From Glebionis coronaria (Eukaryota; Streptophyta; Magnoliopsida; Asterales; Asteraceae): a stretch of DNA of 64,000 nt. Numbering within the stretch: the stretch's first letter is position 1; each line of letters begins with the position of its first letter. Both the position numbers and the translations under genes were made by a program. The stretch is taken from assembly GCA_025667525.1 (NCBI GenBank), contig CM046878.1:387747307-387811306 (forward strand), given 5' to 3'. Below are positions 24,001-35,316 of this stretch, in pieces. The notes under the pieces were generated by a model. The model was not told the origin of the DNA, did no database searches, and worked only from the letters and a program-made list of their open reading frames with translations.

Positions 24001-24123
24001 CAAATACATCTTCTCACGAAACCATGCATCATCCCTCCTCCTTTTCGGCTGAGTGCATTCCCTAGCCATATGACCTTGTCCTCGGCAATTGTAGCAAGTC
24101 ACAACCTTCTTAGGACCAATAGG
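21049..24123 (-). CDS. Copia D Gag C-terminal part: zinc knuckle plus very long coiled-coil-rich domain
   Basis: The open frame starts at 24222, but its first ~34 codons belong to the LTR of E; D sequence starts at 24123. A CCHC zinc knuckle (CYNCRGQGHMAREC) lies at once after the insertion, followed by an acidic tail (DPGAADTEG). Then come about 800 residues of Lys/Glu/Leu-rich coiled-coil-like sequence (KELELKRLQDLPP, NELKEKESVVNDF and similar), a CWNCNECMFSSRHDSC cysteine cluster, and four spaced CPLTR motifs, the last followed by a basic tail. Ordinary copia Gag is about 300-450 residues, so this insert is unusual. Similar CPLTR-bearing proteins are, as I recall, known from Asteraceae retroelements. 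The role of the extra part is unknown; particle assembly or nucleic-acid packing is inference. Confidence 0.75.
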   Translation of the reverse strand, partial: PIGPKKVVTCYNCRGQGHMARECTQPKRRRDDAWFREKMYLVDAQSKGKILDSEELVFLADPGAADTEGIAVVSTSNAAYQADDLDAYDSDCDDIHSAQASLVANLSHYGSDVISEVPTTSNNIDDNQHQVGHENDNLKQHSGTSNSNDVVPKPTHLSEPQPNATTGMKSYAQHDLVMVPKHITDQMHMALRQSVDTNSTLTVELALHKEKVKAFETVPQEEKITCSEFDQFRFEKIEHLKEIESLKANLSNELKEKESVVNDFQKLKMDFETLESKKVESEINATKLLKFKEQQLLKQYASTEKVHLLTKSFKELELKRLQDLPPNPGYAKQAQEYIPGLYDMTIIGKSKEAPFVRSTEETQSLADETHSKMLSKFHTIDYDQHNKDQFLKKTRIRLQKELAELTVLVPQSLSNENLPSTSPTLVKTDLTKLIPPVSKASVNLNAVHQHLADFDKVILERTTASARTEGEWNFEHTRAAFRNEIVPFVDNVKACLRNLDQDLFLEIEEVRRVFNEMEDAFENSLLEIERVSRQNDQLLKQVMSHDIVSVCVNKSVDNDSIVHNVESVDNVVDSNCHESDAEFLKLQDSYSSLSKRFDEIQTHCISLECKQQFIQEIFETSFEGVNIDDENFEKNFQLNLQSKQRRPSDKVAKSLPIEIEKSKDLNCVNVLVAAENFKLDLDNRVSKILSKVDNLKQKNTRLFDSVKPACANTTAQNQSLIEQLNRKSVEISDLREQICDKNLVLAELKETLRTLKGKNVVDNAATVSASPSSAIKRNLIAVTPLNKGPRTKPSQTLVTKDKAESKPTSNIPMLPSTGVSTTTKAQRSKLKRNKKNDRILPPSSSQVKKKVEAHPRNVISVLNKKNHVAKPKGSVVVQRSKPSVNYNLNCWNCNECMFSSRHDSCLIDHVNEMYAQKNGLEWKPTGKVLTQVGWMWHPTGRTFTIVGNTCPLTRITPTKAKKACPLTRSTKATKTQACPLTRNTNTTVGTKCPLTRSTPTVVPTDNPKPKKVGTVKPVSAKTHI
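24119..24123. repeat. Left target-site copy of chromovirus E
   Basis: atagg here and atacg at 34058-34062 flank the E LTRs, a 5-bp duplication with one mismatch, inside copia D gag. Confidence 0.6.
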
Positions 24124-26621
24124 TGAAACACCCCTTACTCGAATTGACCAAAAATTAAAAACTTTTCGTGTAAACGATATGACCCAAAGTTGACCTTTTG
24201 TGAATCTTTTATAAACCGACAATAATCTATTTCAAATCAGACTTTAATACTATATTGCATAAAAGTAGACTCGATTACCTACGAAATGATAGGTGACACG
24301 AATACCAACGTCTTACGGATTACGAGATATGACCTCTTACAAGAAATAATCAAAATCTGTCAAACCCCTCTTGTGCACTGTGGACACCTCAAATGCACTA
24401 AAGACCTCTTTAGTGCACTAGGACCCCCTAATACACTAAGGACCCCCTTTGGTACACTAAAGACCTTCTAGTACACTAACTACTCATTTGATACACTAAA
24501 GACCCTCTAGTGCACTAAATACTCCTTTGGTACACTAAAGACCCTCTAGTGAACTAAGTACTCCTTTGGTACACTAAAGACCCTCTAGTGCACTAAATAC
24601 TCCTTTGGTACACTAAAGACCCTCTAGTGAACTAAGTACTCTTTTGGTACACTAAAGACCCTCTAGTGCACTAACTACTCCTTTGGTACACTAAAAACCC
24701 TCTATTGCACTAAGTACTCCTTTGGTACACTAAAGACCCTCTAGTGCACTAAAACTCCCCTTTAGTGCACTATCTTCTCAAAATGACCCATAAGCCATTT
24801 AAACATGAGATCAACTCTCTAAACCTATACTCAAACATATGAACATCACATTAAGCTAAAAATATACCATGGACACTGTTTCATATAATTCTTGACCCGT
24901 TTGACAAAAAATAGGTTGACATGAACGTTGTCCCAAACACCCCTTATACTGCACATTCCTTTTGTGCACTTTTGACCCATTTTCTGAATAACGCCCTCTA
25001 TAACATGAAATAACATCATAACTCCAGATATCATTAACTCAACATAATAAATTGTTTTCATAATATATTCATGGTCGAAATGACTCATAAGCACATACTC
25101 ACGAGATATGTAAAATACCCGTTTTGACCCGTTTACAAATACTTAAGCATACAACCAACTACAAGTAACATTTAATTAACTTGACGACATCCTTAAACAT
25201 AACACCAACTTAATATATTATAACCATGACATGATCAAATGTATTCATACAAGATCACGACCCATATCATTCAAAATGAATAGGAACGGCTAATTGCCAA
25301 ACACCTATTTTCAACTATTAGGACTTCATAATTTCTATTATGATATTTACACAAAATCTAAAGACTTTAAGATAAACATATAAAAGATCCAAAAGTATTA
25401 AAGACCCATTTTAGACAAAAGATATACCAAGATCAAAATGACACTTCGGGGCTTCCAACTTTCAACAATCTTGATCCAAAGAGAGGTCTTCTAATTACCC
25501 ATTTCAAAAGTCAATCTTCCACTAGGAATACATACTAGGCTTTATCCTTACCTTTAGAAACTTCACTAGTACCTACAATAACATTAACTTTAACACATAA
25601 GCAAAACGCTTAGTAAGCATATGGCATAAACATACATTAACATGGTAATAGCTAGCGGCAAACACTAGCCATAACCTTATTAGGAGCACATTCACAACAT
25701 CAAACATACCTTTAACAACATATATTTATGCTAACATTAAAACATCCTTAGCATTGGATCCAAGCTACATACATTAACAAGCTCCTTAACATTTCATCAA
25801 TCATATCATAATTCAATAAAATTGACATTATGATCATTCAAAAAGTTTAGCCATATACTTACCTCAAACCACAATTAGTTAGCTTGAATCACACCAATCT
25901 CTAACTTTTGCTTCCTATAACATCATTATATCACGTTTAGTACGAATCAATCATTGCACAACTAAGGTTCTTTCATGAGTTTCTTTCACCCTTATATTCT
26001 ATCCCTTCATAAATTTATCATTGATTAATAAAACTCCTTAATTTTATAATTTATAACAATAATTAGGGTTTATCACAATTGAATAAAAAAATTCCTTTTA
26101 AAAAAACTCAAAATCATTCTAATTTATTACAAAACTACATTTACCCATCATCCCCAAATCATTCCTCATGAACCCTAATATCAAAATGCAAAATTACTAA
26201 TAAAAATAATATACTTACTTGATGGGGATTCTATGAGGTTACTTATCTTGCTATAATTTCACTTTTTAATTATTGTTATTCAACAAAATCAATCTAATCT
26301 CTTTTTTTTCTTGTGAAATTCGTCACCCACACACACTACCCTTTTCTAGAATTTTTTTGAGAAGTCAACAATAGTCAACTAAGCCAAATTATAGGAAAAC
26401 CTGGTGGAAGTTTGAGTTATTGGCAATTTTAGTCCTTCAAGTTCTATTTTTAGGATATTAGTAACTTTCAACATCTACCCTTCACATTTAACTTGCACAA
26501 TTTTATACTCAAGACTAGCTTAAGGTCACAAGTGAAATTTTAAATACTTAAAATAGTCTTATATAGTCATAAAAATAATATCATAAGTATAAAGTACCTC
26601 GTTCGGTCATGGGGCGTTACA
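24124..26621 (-). repeat. 3' LTR of chromovirus E
   Basis: 2498 bp with TG/CA ends (TGTAACGCCCC start and GGGGTGTTTCA end in sense direction). Carries the 39-bp minisatellite at 24453-24753. Nearly identical to 31553-34057. Confidence 0.93.
24453..24753. repeat. 39-bp minisatellite in LTR E (left copy)
   Basis: About eight tandem units, each a TACACTAAAGACCCTCTAG core followed by a CACTAA...CTCCTTTGG spacer. Variants alternate between GCACTAAATACT and GAACTAAGTACT. The same array, unit for unit, is at 31882-32181. Confidence 0.88.
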
Positions 26622-26635
26622 ATTCTCACCCCCTT
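26622..26635 (-). promoter_or_regulatory. Polypurine tract of chromovirus E
   Basis: The minus strand reads AAGGGGGTGAGAAT directly before the 3' LTR, the plus-strand DNA primer. Confidence 0.85.
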
Positions 26636-26658
26636 AAACGAGATTTCGTCCTCGAAAT

Positions 26659-29600
26659 CTATCCTAGGAATAAATGAGGATATTTATCCTTTATCCTCTC
26701 CTCGGGTTCCCATCTTATACTAGTGCCCTTACGATGCCTCCATTGAACCTTCACCAAAGGTATCTCCTTGTTACGTAATTGTCTCGTTTTTCTTCCTAAT
26801 ATGGCCTCTGGTTCTTCTTGTGAGGTTAACTCTGGATCAATTTCAATGTCGTCTAAAGTGACCACACTAGTTTCGTCTGCTAAGCACTTTCTCAAGTAAG
26901 ATACATGAAAAGTGTTATGAATGCCTTTCATTTCTTCGGGTAGCTCCAATACGTAGGCTACCTCTCCAACACGCTTCAAAATTTTAAACGGTCCTATAAA
27001 TCTCGGACTCAGTTTCCCTTTACTCTTAAACCTCAATACACCTTTCCACGGAGAGACTTTCAACATCACATAGTCCCCAACTTTAAATTCAATCGGCCTT
27101 CTTCTATTATCCGCATAGCTCTTCCATCTATCTTGTGCCACCTTAAGCCTTTCTCGGATTGTTTCAATCTTTTCTGTTGTTGCCAGAACAACATCTGTAC
27201 TTGCCAATTCTCTCCTCCCGACCTCTTCCCAACATACGGGCGTCCTACACTTTCGACCATAAAGCATTTCGTAAGGCGGCATTTCTATGCTCGCGTGGTA
27301 GCTATTATTGTAAGAAAATTCAACCAAGGGTAAATTATCATCCCAATTGCCTCCAAAATCAATGGCGCAAGCTCGTAACATGTCTTCTAGAGTTTGAATC
27401 GTCCTTTCACTTTGTCCATCGGTTTGTGGATGAAATGCGGTACTCATATTCAGTCTAGTACCGAGTTCTTCTTGAAAACTTCTCCAAAAATTTGAAGTAA
27501 AACGCCCATCTCTATCGGAAACTATAGACACGGGTACCCCATGTCGTGCGACTATCTCATTAACGTAAATCTTTGCCAATTTATGAACGGGCATATTTTC
27601 TCTTATTGGAATAAAATGAGCACTCTTCGTTAAGCGATCCACAATTACCCAAATTGCATCATGTTTCTTGTTTGTTCTTGGCAACTTCGTAACAAAGTCC
27701 ATAGTAATCTTCTCCCATTTCCAAAATGGAACTTCTAAAGGTTGGACTTTTCCATACGGTTTTTGATGTTCGGCTTTTACTTTTAGGCAAGTCAAACACT
27801 TCTCGACATACTTCACACAATCTCGCTTCATACCCGGCCACCAGTAGTTTCTTTTCAAGTCTAGATACATCTTTGTAGCCCCCGGATGAATAGAATATTT
27901 TGACTTGTGAGCTTCTTCCAAACGTAAGTCTTTAATGCCACTCCTAAAGGGAATATAGATCCTTCCAAATCGAGTTTTGATTCCTCGACTATCATCTACA
28001 AGATTAGGAATGTAAGATGTAATACGTTCACATTTCCAATTATCTTCTTTTAATGCTTCCTCTTGAGCCAATTTGATTCTGTCAAAAAGATCGGATGTGA
28101 CAATCATTCGTAACGAGCAAATCTTTGTAACTTCATTTTGATCCTTACGGCTTAGAGCATCTGCTACAACATTCGCTTTACCGGGATGGTAACGAATTTC
28201 ACAATCATAATCTTTCAACAAATCCAACCATCTTGTTTGTCTCATATTCGGATCCTTCTTTTCTAGGAAGTATTGTAGGCTTCTATGGTCGGTGTAAATA
28301 ATGAACTTCACACCATATAGATAATGCCTCCAAATTTTTAAGGCAAAAACCACCGCCGTGAACTCAAGATCATGAGTCGTGTATTTTTCCTCATGGTTTT
28401 TCAATTGTCTTGAGGCATACGCAATTACCTTACCTCTTTGCATAAGGACACACCCTAAACCGGAATAAGACGCATCACTATAAACCACCATGTCTTCGGT
28501 TCCCTCTGGTAATACGAGAATCGGTGCTTCACATAACTTCTTCCGTAGAGTATAAAATGCTTCCTCTTGTTCTTCACTCCATTCAAAGGGAGAATTCTTC
28601 TTAGTGAGTTTGGTTAATGAAGACGCTATTTTGGAAAAGTCTTGAATGAACCTACGATAATATCCCGCAAGTCCAAGAAAACTTCGAATTTCACTTACAC
28701 TCTTCGGAGCTTTCCATTTCATCACTGCTTCAATCTTTGACAGATCAACTTTAAGCCCTTCTGGATTTATAACGTGACCGAGAAATTGAACTTCTTGTAG
28801 CCAAAATTCACATTTTGAGAATTTGGCATATAATCTTTCTCTTCTCAACGTTTCAAGAACTTCTCGTAAGTGCACTTCATGCTCTTCCTTGCTTTTAGAG
28901 TAAATAAGGATATCATCAATAAACACTATTACAGATTTATCCAACATCGGCCTACACACTCGATTCATGAGGTCCATGAAAATCGCCGGTGCATTAGTAA
29001 GACCAAAAGGCATGACAACGAATTCATAATGACAGTAACGGGTCCTAAAAGCCGTCTTGGGGATATCTTCTTCACGGACTTTCAATTGATGATAACCCGA
29101 CCGAAGATCGATTTTTGAAAACCATTTAGCACCTTGGAGTTGATCGAAAAGATCGTCAATTCTTGGCAGAGGATATACATTTTTCACCGTGACTTTATTC
29201 AGCTCACGGTAGTCGATACACATCCGCATACTACCATCTTTCTTTTTGACAAAAAGAATTGGAGCTCCCCACGGTGAACTACTAGGGCGAATAAAAACCT
29301 TATCAAGTAATTCTTGCAGTTGGCTCATTAGCTCCTTCATTTCGGATGGAGCTAAACGGTAAGGAGTCTTAGCAATAGGGGTAGCACCCGGAACTAGATC
29401 GATACGGAATTCGACTTGCCTTTCAGGTGGAATACCCGGTAATTCTTCTGGAAAAACATCTTTAAATTCATTCACTACCGGTACATTTTCGATACTATTC
29501 CCTTCGAAATTTGTATCTATCACGTGCGCCAAAAAGGCATGACAGCCACGTGACAAATACTTCCTCGCCTTCATTACTGAACATAACGCTAATTCTCCTT

Positions 29601-31206
29601 TCCTTTTCTCACCATATATAATAACTTCCCTTCCGTTTGGGTTTATGACCCTGATAATCTTTTGACTACATAAAATGGTGGCACTGTATTTGCCAAGCCA
29701 ATCCATGCCAACAACAATATCAAACTCTCCAAGCATTATAGGAATCAAGTCAATCTTAAACACGTTATTATCTATTTCTATATCTACACCATGATATACG
29801 GTAGATACGACAACGACTTTACTATCGGCTATTTCGACCTCAAGGGGATTGGAGAGTTTCATCAAAGGAGAAGATAAATTCTTACTAAAACTATAAGACA
29901 CAAAAGAGACACTTGCCCCTGAATCATATAATACACGAGCAGGTAAGGAATTTATGAAAATTATACCTGCGACAACATCGAGAACCAACTTTGCTTCTTC
30001 GGTGCTCATTTGATAAACACGTGCCTTGGTATTTGTAGCTCCAACTTTTTCTTCTTTGACAGACTTTAACGGCTTTGCTACAATTGCCTTAGGATTCGGG
30101 CACTCGTTACTCTTGTGCCCCGTTTGTTGACAATTATAACACACTATCATCGGTTTAGTACAATCTTTGCTCATGTGGCTTAAGGCACCACATCGATAGC
30201 ACCCTGGCAAATTTGCTCTACACTCACCAAGATGAAACTTATTACACTTCTTACATGGTGACTTTGTGTAACTTCCACCACCCTTCTTGCCATGATCATA
30301 CTTAACTCTTTTTGAGTCTCGGTTACCAAACTCTTGCTTCCTCTTAAATTCTTTCACTTCTTTATTCTTCTTTCTCATGAGGTCTAATTCTCTCACACGA
30401 GCCCTACTTAGGAGATCTTCTAAAGTGGTACACTTAAAAGGTGAGATTACATCACGAATATCATCTCGGAGCATTCTTTGAAATCTTTCCACCTTAAGCT
30501 TTTCATTGCCATGATATTCGGGACAATAAAGAACCATGTCATTAAACTTCTTCCACAATTCATTCACCGTCTCATTGGTTTGCATGAGAGATTGGAATTC
30601 TTCACGAATCCTATCAATCTCTTCAACCGGGACATATTCCGCACTAAACAAATCTTTAAATTCCTTCCATGTGCAAGAGTCCGACCATTTTTCGCCCTTC
30701 TCACAACGCTTTCCTTCCCACCAAATGGCTGCACTTTCTCGAAGAAAATTTGAGGCAAATATAACCTTGTTCTTCTCTTCACAATGGCTAGTTCGGAATG
30801 CATTTTCAACAGCTGTAAGCCACCTTGTGCTGATAATCAGATCTAAAGTCCCCGTGAACTTTGGCACGTCACATGCCGTAAAGTCACGATAGGTGGCTTT
30901 ATCATTCTTGGAGTTTTTCACGAAACCCCCTTCGTTCTTAATTTTATCAAACTCTTTACGAATCAACTCTTGAACATTTAGAGTTGTGCGATTAATGTAG
31001 TAGGGCATTGCCTTTTCAATCGCTTTATTCACTCTCTTTGATATAATAGTACCCAAAGTTTTTGCCTCTTCCTCTGAGAAACCTCTAAAGTTTAAGTCTT
31101 TAGAGCTTGAAGAAGACCCATCATTACCATCCACATCATTAGCCGAGGGCTCGGCTTGCTTTGAAGTTGTGGCCTTAATTATTTCCTCATGACTCTTGTT
31201 AACCAT
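26659..31206 (-). CDS. Chromovirus Gag-Pol polyprotein (full length)
   Basis: 1515 uninterrupted residues. Gag capsid spans about 110-280 (FTGTLD, WWEGKR). [12 protein letters not shown] at 318-329 precedes two CCHC knuckles, [14 protein letters not shown] (336-349) and [14 protein letters not shown] (356-369). Protease has LYDSGAS near 427. RT has [14 protein letters not shown] near 663 and catalytic FIDD near 762. RNase H has VYSDASYSG near 908 and [10 protein letters not shown] near 971. Integrase has an HHCC finger (1107-1140, C-x2-C at the end), D in [10 protein letters not shown] (~1170), D in IVSDRDGRF (~1230) and E in GQSERTIQT. The end, VKVQWRH ... [15 protein letters not shown], matches the short chromodomain-like tail of Tekay elements, thought to steer integration to heterochromatin. 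All catalytic residues are present, so this copy may encode a working protein. The ATG at 31206 lies 331 bp after the primer site. Confidence 0.96.
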   Translation of the reverse strand: MVNKSHEEIIKATTSKQAEPSANDVDGNDGSSSSSKDLNFRGFSEEEAKTLGTIISKRVNKAIEKAMPYYINRTTLNVQELIRKEFDKIKNEGGFVKNSKNDKATYRDFTACDVPKFTGTLDLIISTRWLTAVENAFRTSHCEEKNKVIFASNFLRESAAIWWEGKRCEKGEKWSDSCTWKEFKDLFSAEYVPVEEIDRIREEFQSLMQTNETVNELWKKFNDMVLYCPEYHGNEKLKVERFQRMLRDDIRDVISPFKCTTLEDLLSRARVRELDLMRKKNKEVKEFKRKQEFGNRDSKRVKYDHGKKGGGSYTKSPCKKCNKFHLGECRANLPGCYRCGALSHMSKDCTKPMIVCYNCQQTGHKSNECPNPKAIVAKPLKSVKEEKVGATNTKARVYQMSTEEAKLVLDVVAGIIFINSLPARVLYDSGASVSFVSYSFSKNLSSPLMKLSNPLEVEIADSKVVVVSTVYHGVDIEIDNNVFKIDLIPIMLGEFDIVVGMDWLGKYSATILCSQKIIRVINPNGREVIIYGEKRKGELALCSVMKARKYLSRGCHAFLAHVIDTNFEGNSIENVPVVNEFKDVFPEELPGIPPERQVEFRIDLVPGATPIAKTPYRLAPSEMKELMSQLQELLDKVFIRPSSSPWGAPILFVKKKDGSMRMCIDYRELNKVTVKNVYPLPRIDDLFDQLQGAKWFSKIDLRSGYHQLKVREEDIPKTAFRTRYCHYEFVVMPFGLTNAPAIFMDLMNRVCRPMLDKSVIVFIDDILIYSKSKEEHEVHLREVLETLRRERLYAKFSKCEFWLQEVQFLGHVINPEGLKVDLSKIEAVMKWKAPKSVSEIRSFLGLAGYYRRFIQDFSKIASSLTKLTKKNSPFEWSEEQEEAFYTLRKKLCEAPILVLPEGTEDMVVYSDASYSGLGCVLMQRGKVIAYASRQLKNHEEKYTTHDLEFTAVVFALKIWRHYLYGVKFIIYTDHRSLQYFLEKKDPNMRQTRWLDLLKDYDCEIRYHPGKANVVADALSRKDQNEVTKICSLRMIVTSDLFDRIKLAQEEALKEDNWKCERITSYIPNLVDDSRGIKTRFGRIYIPFRSGIKDLRLEEAHKSKYSIHPGATKMYLDLKRNYWWPGMKRDCVKYVEKCLTCLKVKAEHQKPYGKVQPLEVPFWKWEKITMDFVTKLPRTNKKHDAIWVIVDRLTKSAHFIPIRENMPVHKLAKIYVNEIVARHGVPVSIVSDRDGRFTSNFWRSFQEELGTRLNMSTAFHPQTDGQSERTIQTLEDMLRACAIDFGGNWDDNLPLVEFSYNNSYHASIEMPPYEMLYGRKCRTPVCWEEVGRRELASTDVVLATTEKIETIRERLKVAQDRWKSYADNRRRPIEFKVGDYVMLKVSPWKGVLRFKSKGKLSPRFIGPFKILKRVGEVAYVLELPEEMKGIHNTFHVSYLRKCLADETSVVTLDDIEIDPELTSQEEPEAILGRKTRQLRNKEIPLVKVQWRHRKGTSIRWEPEERIKDKYPHLFLG

Positions 31207-31537
31207 CTTTCCTCCTTACTGAAATTTAACAATGTAAACTATCAAGTACAATCGTATACGTGATCAATGCATGAATGACATTTCTAATATCGTTATACCT
31301 TAGCATCCTAAAGTTTGTCGTTTATATATGTAGCCTCAATGACTTCAAAGCCACATATGTATAATATTTTTATCACTACGGTGGCCAAGCGTAGTCATAA
31401 AAATACTTAACATATGTGTCTTTGGAATATTCAAGGTAATACACAAAGAACAAACAACAAACACTAATACTATTCGCGCCTAATAAAGTCTAAGTCTAGG
31501 AAATCCTAAGGTGAAATCCTAATTCTCTTAGACCAAG
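31207..31537 (-). other. 5' leader of chromovirus E
   Basis: 331 bp between primer site and start codon, without a convincing frame. Expected untranslated leader. Confidence 0.7.
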
Positions 31538-31549
31538 GCTCTGATACCA
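31538..31549 (-). promoter_or_regulatory. Primer binding site (initiator tRNA-Met) of chromovirus E
   Basis: The minus strand reads TGGTATCAGAGC, an exact 12-mer complement of the plant initiator-Met tRNA 3' end, three bases after the 5' LTR. Confidence 0.93.
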
Positions 31550-31552
31550 AGT

Positions 31553-34057
31553 TGAAACACCCGTTACTCGAATTGACCAAAAATTAAAAACTTTTCGTGT
31601 AAACGACATGACCCAAAGTTGACCTTTTGTGAATCTTTTATAAACCGACAATAATCTATTTCAAATCAGACTTTAATACAATATTGCATAAAAGTAGACT
31701 CGATTACCTACTAAATGATAGGTGACACGAATACCAACGTCTTACGGATTACGAGATATGACCTCTTACAAGAAATAATCAAAATCTGTCAAACCCCTCT
31801 TGTGCACTGTGGACACCTCAAATGCACTAAAGACCTCTTTAGTGCACTAGGACCCCCTAATACACTAAGGACTCCCTTTGGTACACTAAAGACCTTCTAG
31901 TACACTAACTACTCATTTGATACACTAAAGACCCTCTAGTGCACTAAATACTCCTTTGGTACACTAAAGACCCTCTAGTGAACTAAGTACTCCTTTGGTA
32001 CACTAAAGACCCTCTAGTGCACTAAATACTCCTTTGGTACACTAAAGACCCTCTAGTGAACTAAGTACTCTTTTGGTACACTAAAGACCCTCTAGTGCAC
32101 TAACTACTCCTTTGGTACACTAAAAACCCTCTATTGCACTAAGTACTCCTTTGGTACACTAAAGACCCTCTAGTGCACTAAAGACTCCCCTTTAGTGCAC
32201 TATCTTCTCAAAATGACCCATAAGCCATTTAAACATGAGATCAACTCTCTAAACCTATACTCAAACATATGAACATCACATTAAGCTAAAAATATACCAT
32301 GGACACTGTTTCATATAATTCTTGACCCGTTTGACTAAAAATAGGTTGACATGAACGTTGTCCCAAACACCCCTTATACTGCACATTCCTTTTGTGCACT
32401 TTTGACCCATTTTCTGAATAACGCCCTCTATAACATGAAATAACATCACAACTTCCAGATTTCATTAACTCAACATAATAAATTGTTTTCATAATATATT
32501 CATGGTCGAAATGACTCATAAGCACATACTCACGAGATATGTAAAATACCCGTTTTGACCCGTTTACAAATACTTAAGCATACAACCAACTACAAGTAAC
32601 ATTTAATTAACTTGACGACATCCTTAAACATAACACCAACTTAATATATTATAACCATGACATGATCAAATGTATTCATACAAGATCACGACCCATATCA
32701 TTCAAAATGAATAGGAACGGCTAATTGCCAAACACCTATTTTCAACTATTAGGACTTCATAATTTCTATTATGATCACCATTTACACAAAATCTAAAGAC
32801 TTTAAGATAAACATATAAAAGATCCAAAAGTATTAAAGACCCATTTTAGACAAAAGATATACCAAGATCAAAATGACACTTCGGGGCTTCCAACTTTCAA
32901 CAATCTTGATCCAAAGAGAGGTCTTCTAATTACCCATTTCAAAAGTCAATCTTCCACTAGGAATACATACTAGGCTTTATCCTTACCTTTAGAAACTTCA
33001 CTAGTACCTACAATAACATTAACTTTAACACATAAGCAAAACGCTTAGTAAGCATATGGCATAAACATACATTAACATGGTAATAGCTAGCGGCAAACAC
33101 TAGCCATAACCTTATTAGGAGCACATTCACAACATCAAACATACCTTTAACAACATATATTTATGCTAACATTAAAACATCCTTAGCATTGGATCCAAGC
33201 TACATACATTAACAAGCTCCTTAACATTTCATCAATCATATCATAATTCAATAAAATTGACATTATGATCATTCAAGAAGTTTAGCCATATACTTACCTC
33301 AAACCACAATTAGTTAGCTTGAATCACACCAATCTCTAACTTTTGCTTCCTATAACATCATTATATCACGTTTAGTACGAATCAATCATTGCACAACTAA
33401 GGTTCTTTCATGAGTTTCTTTCACCCTTATATTCTATCCCTTCATAAATTTATCATTGATTAATAAAACTCCTTAATTTTATAATTTATAACAATAATTA
33501 GGGTTTATCACAATTGAATAAAAGAATTCCTTTAAAAAAAACTCAAAATCATTCTAATTTATTACAAAACTACATTTACCCATCATCCCCAAATCATTCC
33601 TCATGAACCCTAATATCAAAATGCAAAATTACTAATAAAAATAATATACTTACTTGATGGGGATTCTATGAGGTTACTTATCTTGCTATAATTTCACTTT
33701 TTAATTATTGTTATTCAACAAAATCAATCTAATCTCTTTTTTTTTCTTGTGAAATTCGTCACCCACACACACTACCCTTTTCTAGAATTTTTTCGAGAAG
33801 TCAACAATAGTCAACTAAGCCAAATTATAGGAAAACCTGGTGGAAGTTTGAGTTATTGGCAATTTTAGTCCTTCAAGTTCTATTTTTAGGATATTAGTAA
33901 CTTTCAACATCTACCCTTCACATTTAACTTGCACAATTTTATACTCAAGACTAGCTTAAGGTCACAAGTGAAATTTTAAATACTTAAAATAGTCTTATAT
34001 AGTCATAAAAATAATATCATAAGTATAAAGTACCTCGTTCGGTCATGGGGCGTTACA
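31553..34057 (-). repeat. 5' LTR of chromovirus E
   Basis: 2505 bp, near-identical partner of 24124-26621. Differences include small indels (near 32780 and 33530) and single bases. Transcription of E would start here. Confidence 0.93.
31882..32181. repeat. 39-bp minisatellite in LTR E (right copy)
   Basis: Same eight-unit array as in the left LTR, with the same order of variant units, so it existed before the insertion and was copied by reverse transcription. Confidence 0.88.
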
Positions 34058-35316
34058 ATACGACTCCCATTTCCACTAGCTTGATAATTCACAGCTTGAT
34101 TATTCCCAGTCCTTGTAGGAGGTCCATATGAATTTTGCCTTCCCTGAATGGGTTGCACCGTCACTTGAGCATCTTGAACAGTGGCTTGTTATCGAGGATT
34201 TGATGAGGTGTGGAGCTGATTGTTTGTTGGTGGAAATCCTCTAGTTGCAACAAGTTTTGACAAGTAGGCTGTGAGATGGTTTAGAACATCAGCTGGCGTA
34301 TCATTTGGAGAAAAGACCGGTGCTTGGATTGGTGGAAGTTCATTAGAGTAGAAAGCTTGTGCTGGTTGTGCTTCTATTGGAAAAAATCCTTGCTGAGGAG
34401 TATAGACCATTGGAGAAGTGTTGGCTTGTGATGGTGATATCTGATATGGTGGTTGCTGTGGAAAAGATTGTTGATGAACACTTTGTTGAAATGCTTGTTG
34501 TGGCATCATTGGTGGTTGATAAGATGGTTGCTGATAGGTGTGTGGTGGTTGCTGCAAGTATGATGGTTGTTGATAAGTATAAGCCATGTTTTCTTGAGAA
34601 GCATACATTGCAAGTGGATCATGAACTTGAGGTGTAGACAACCGAGCCTCGATCACATGGCATTCGTGTTGTTGAAGAAAAGCTTGAAGTTGATCCACAT
34701 TGGTGTTATGCAAGTCCTTAGCCAATTTAACATCCGTCACGTGATTTTTCCATTCTGAAGGAAGAGTGTTCAAATACTTGGTGTTCAATTGAAAGGTAGG
34801 AATTGTCATGCCATAGATATTGAGCTCATTCAACAATAGGGTAAATCTCAGATAGTAATCAGTGAGAGTCTCCCCTGGCACATAAGCAAACTCATCAAAA
34901 GTATCATAAAGCTTACACTCTCGTTCTTGTTTAGTTAACGAGGTGCCTTGCATGAGAACACGAATTCTATCCCATAACTCTTTGGCAACTTTATGTTTGC
35001 TGACGAGTTTGTAGACATCTGGAGGAAGGGCTTGGAGAATGATGTTTGTAGCATACTTATCACATTTGTCTTGAATCTTCATATCTTCAGTCAATTCACC
35101 CGTTGTGCGAGGACGAGTAGTTGTACCTTCCGTCACTGTACCATAATCTAATGATCCATTGAGCACCGATGCCCAAATGAGATGTCCATTGTCCTTGTTC
35201 AACATATAAATTTCCATCCGGGAAGCCCATTCCTCATACATAGTCTTCACCAACATTGGTGGACGATTATCCGTACCCGAGAGGATGGACTTATCCGTAA
35301 GAGATGTGTACTCCAT
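34058..35316 (-). pseudogene. Copia D Gag N-terminal part
   Basis: A 375-residue frame from ATG 35316 (MEYTSLTDKSIL...). It has the copia Gag (UBN2-type) layout: NRPPMLVKTMYEEWASRME near the start, LPPDVYKLVSKHKVAKELWDR in the middle, YYLRFTLLLNELN and a Leu-rich second half, then a Gln/Pro/Tyr-rich tail (residues ~245-340). One stop, TAA at 34189-34191, in a context where CAA is expected, ends the frame. Coding-like residues continue in the same frame to 34063, where chromovirus E interrupts; the zinc knuckle resumes on the far side at 24123. Gag builds the virus-like particle. Confidence 0.88.

Larger units (their letters stand above)
24124..34057 (-). mobile_element. Chromovirus (Tekay/Del-like Ty3) retrotransposon E, structurally complete
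   Basis: A 9.9-kb element with two LTRs of about 2.5 kb (24124-26621, 31553-34057), an initiator-Met primer site, a single 1515-codon polyprotein and a polypurine tract. The LTRs differ at roughly 15 sites by eye (0.6%), indicating a recent insertion, younger than its host D. The polyprotein order Gag-PR-RT-RH-IN with a C-terminal chromodomain-like block defines a chromovirus; long LTRs and the terminal sequence style point to Tekay/Del. E is the innermost layer of the F-B-D-E nest. Confidence 0.93.

Noticed and set aside
24453..24753. CRISPR-like array
   Set aside because: Units are contiguous 39-mers without unique spacers, in a plant LTR, and copied in both LTRs.
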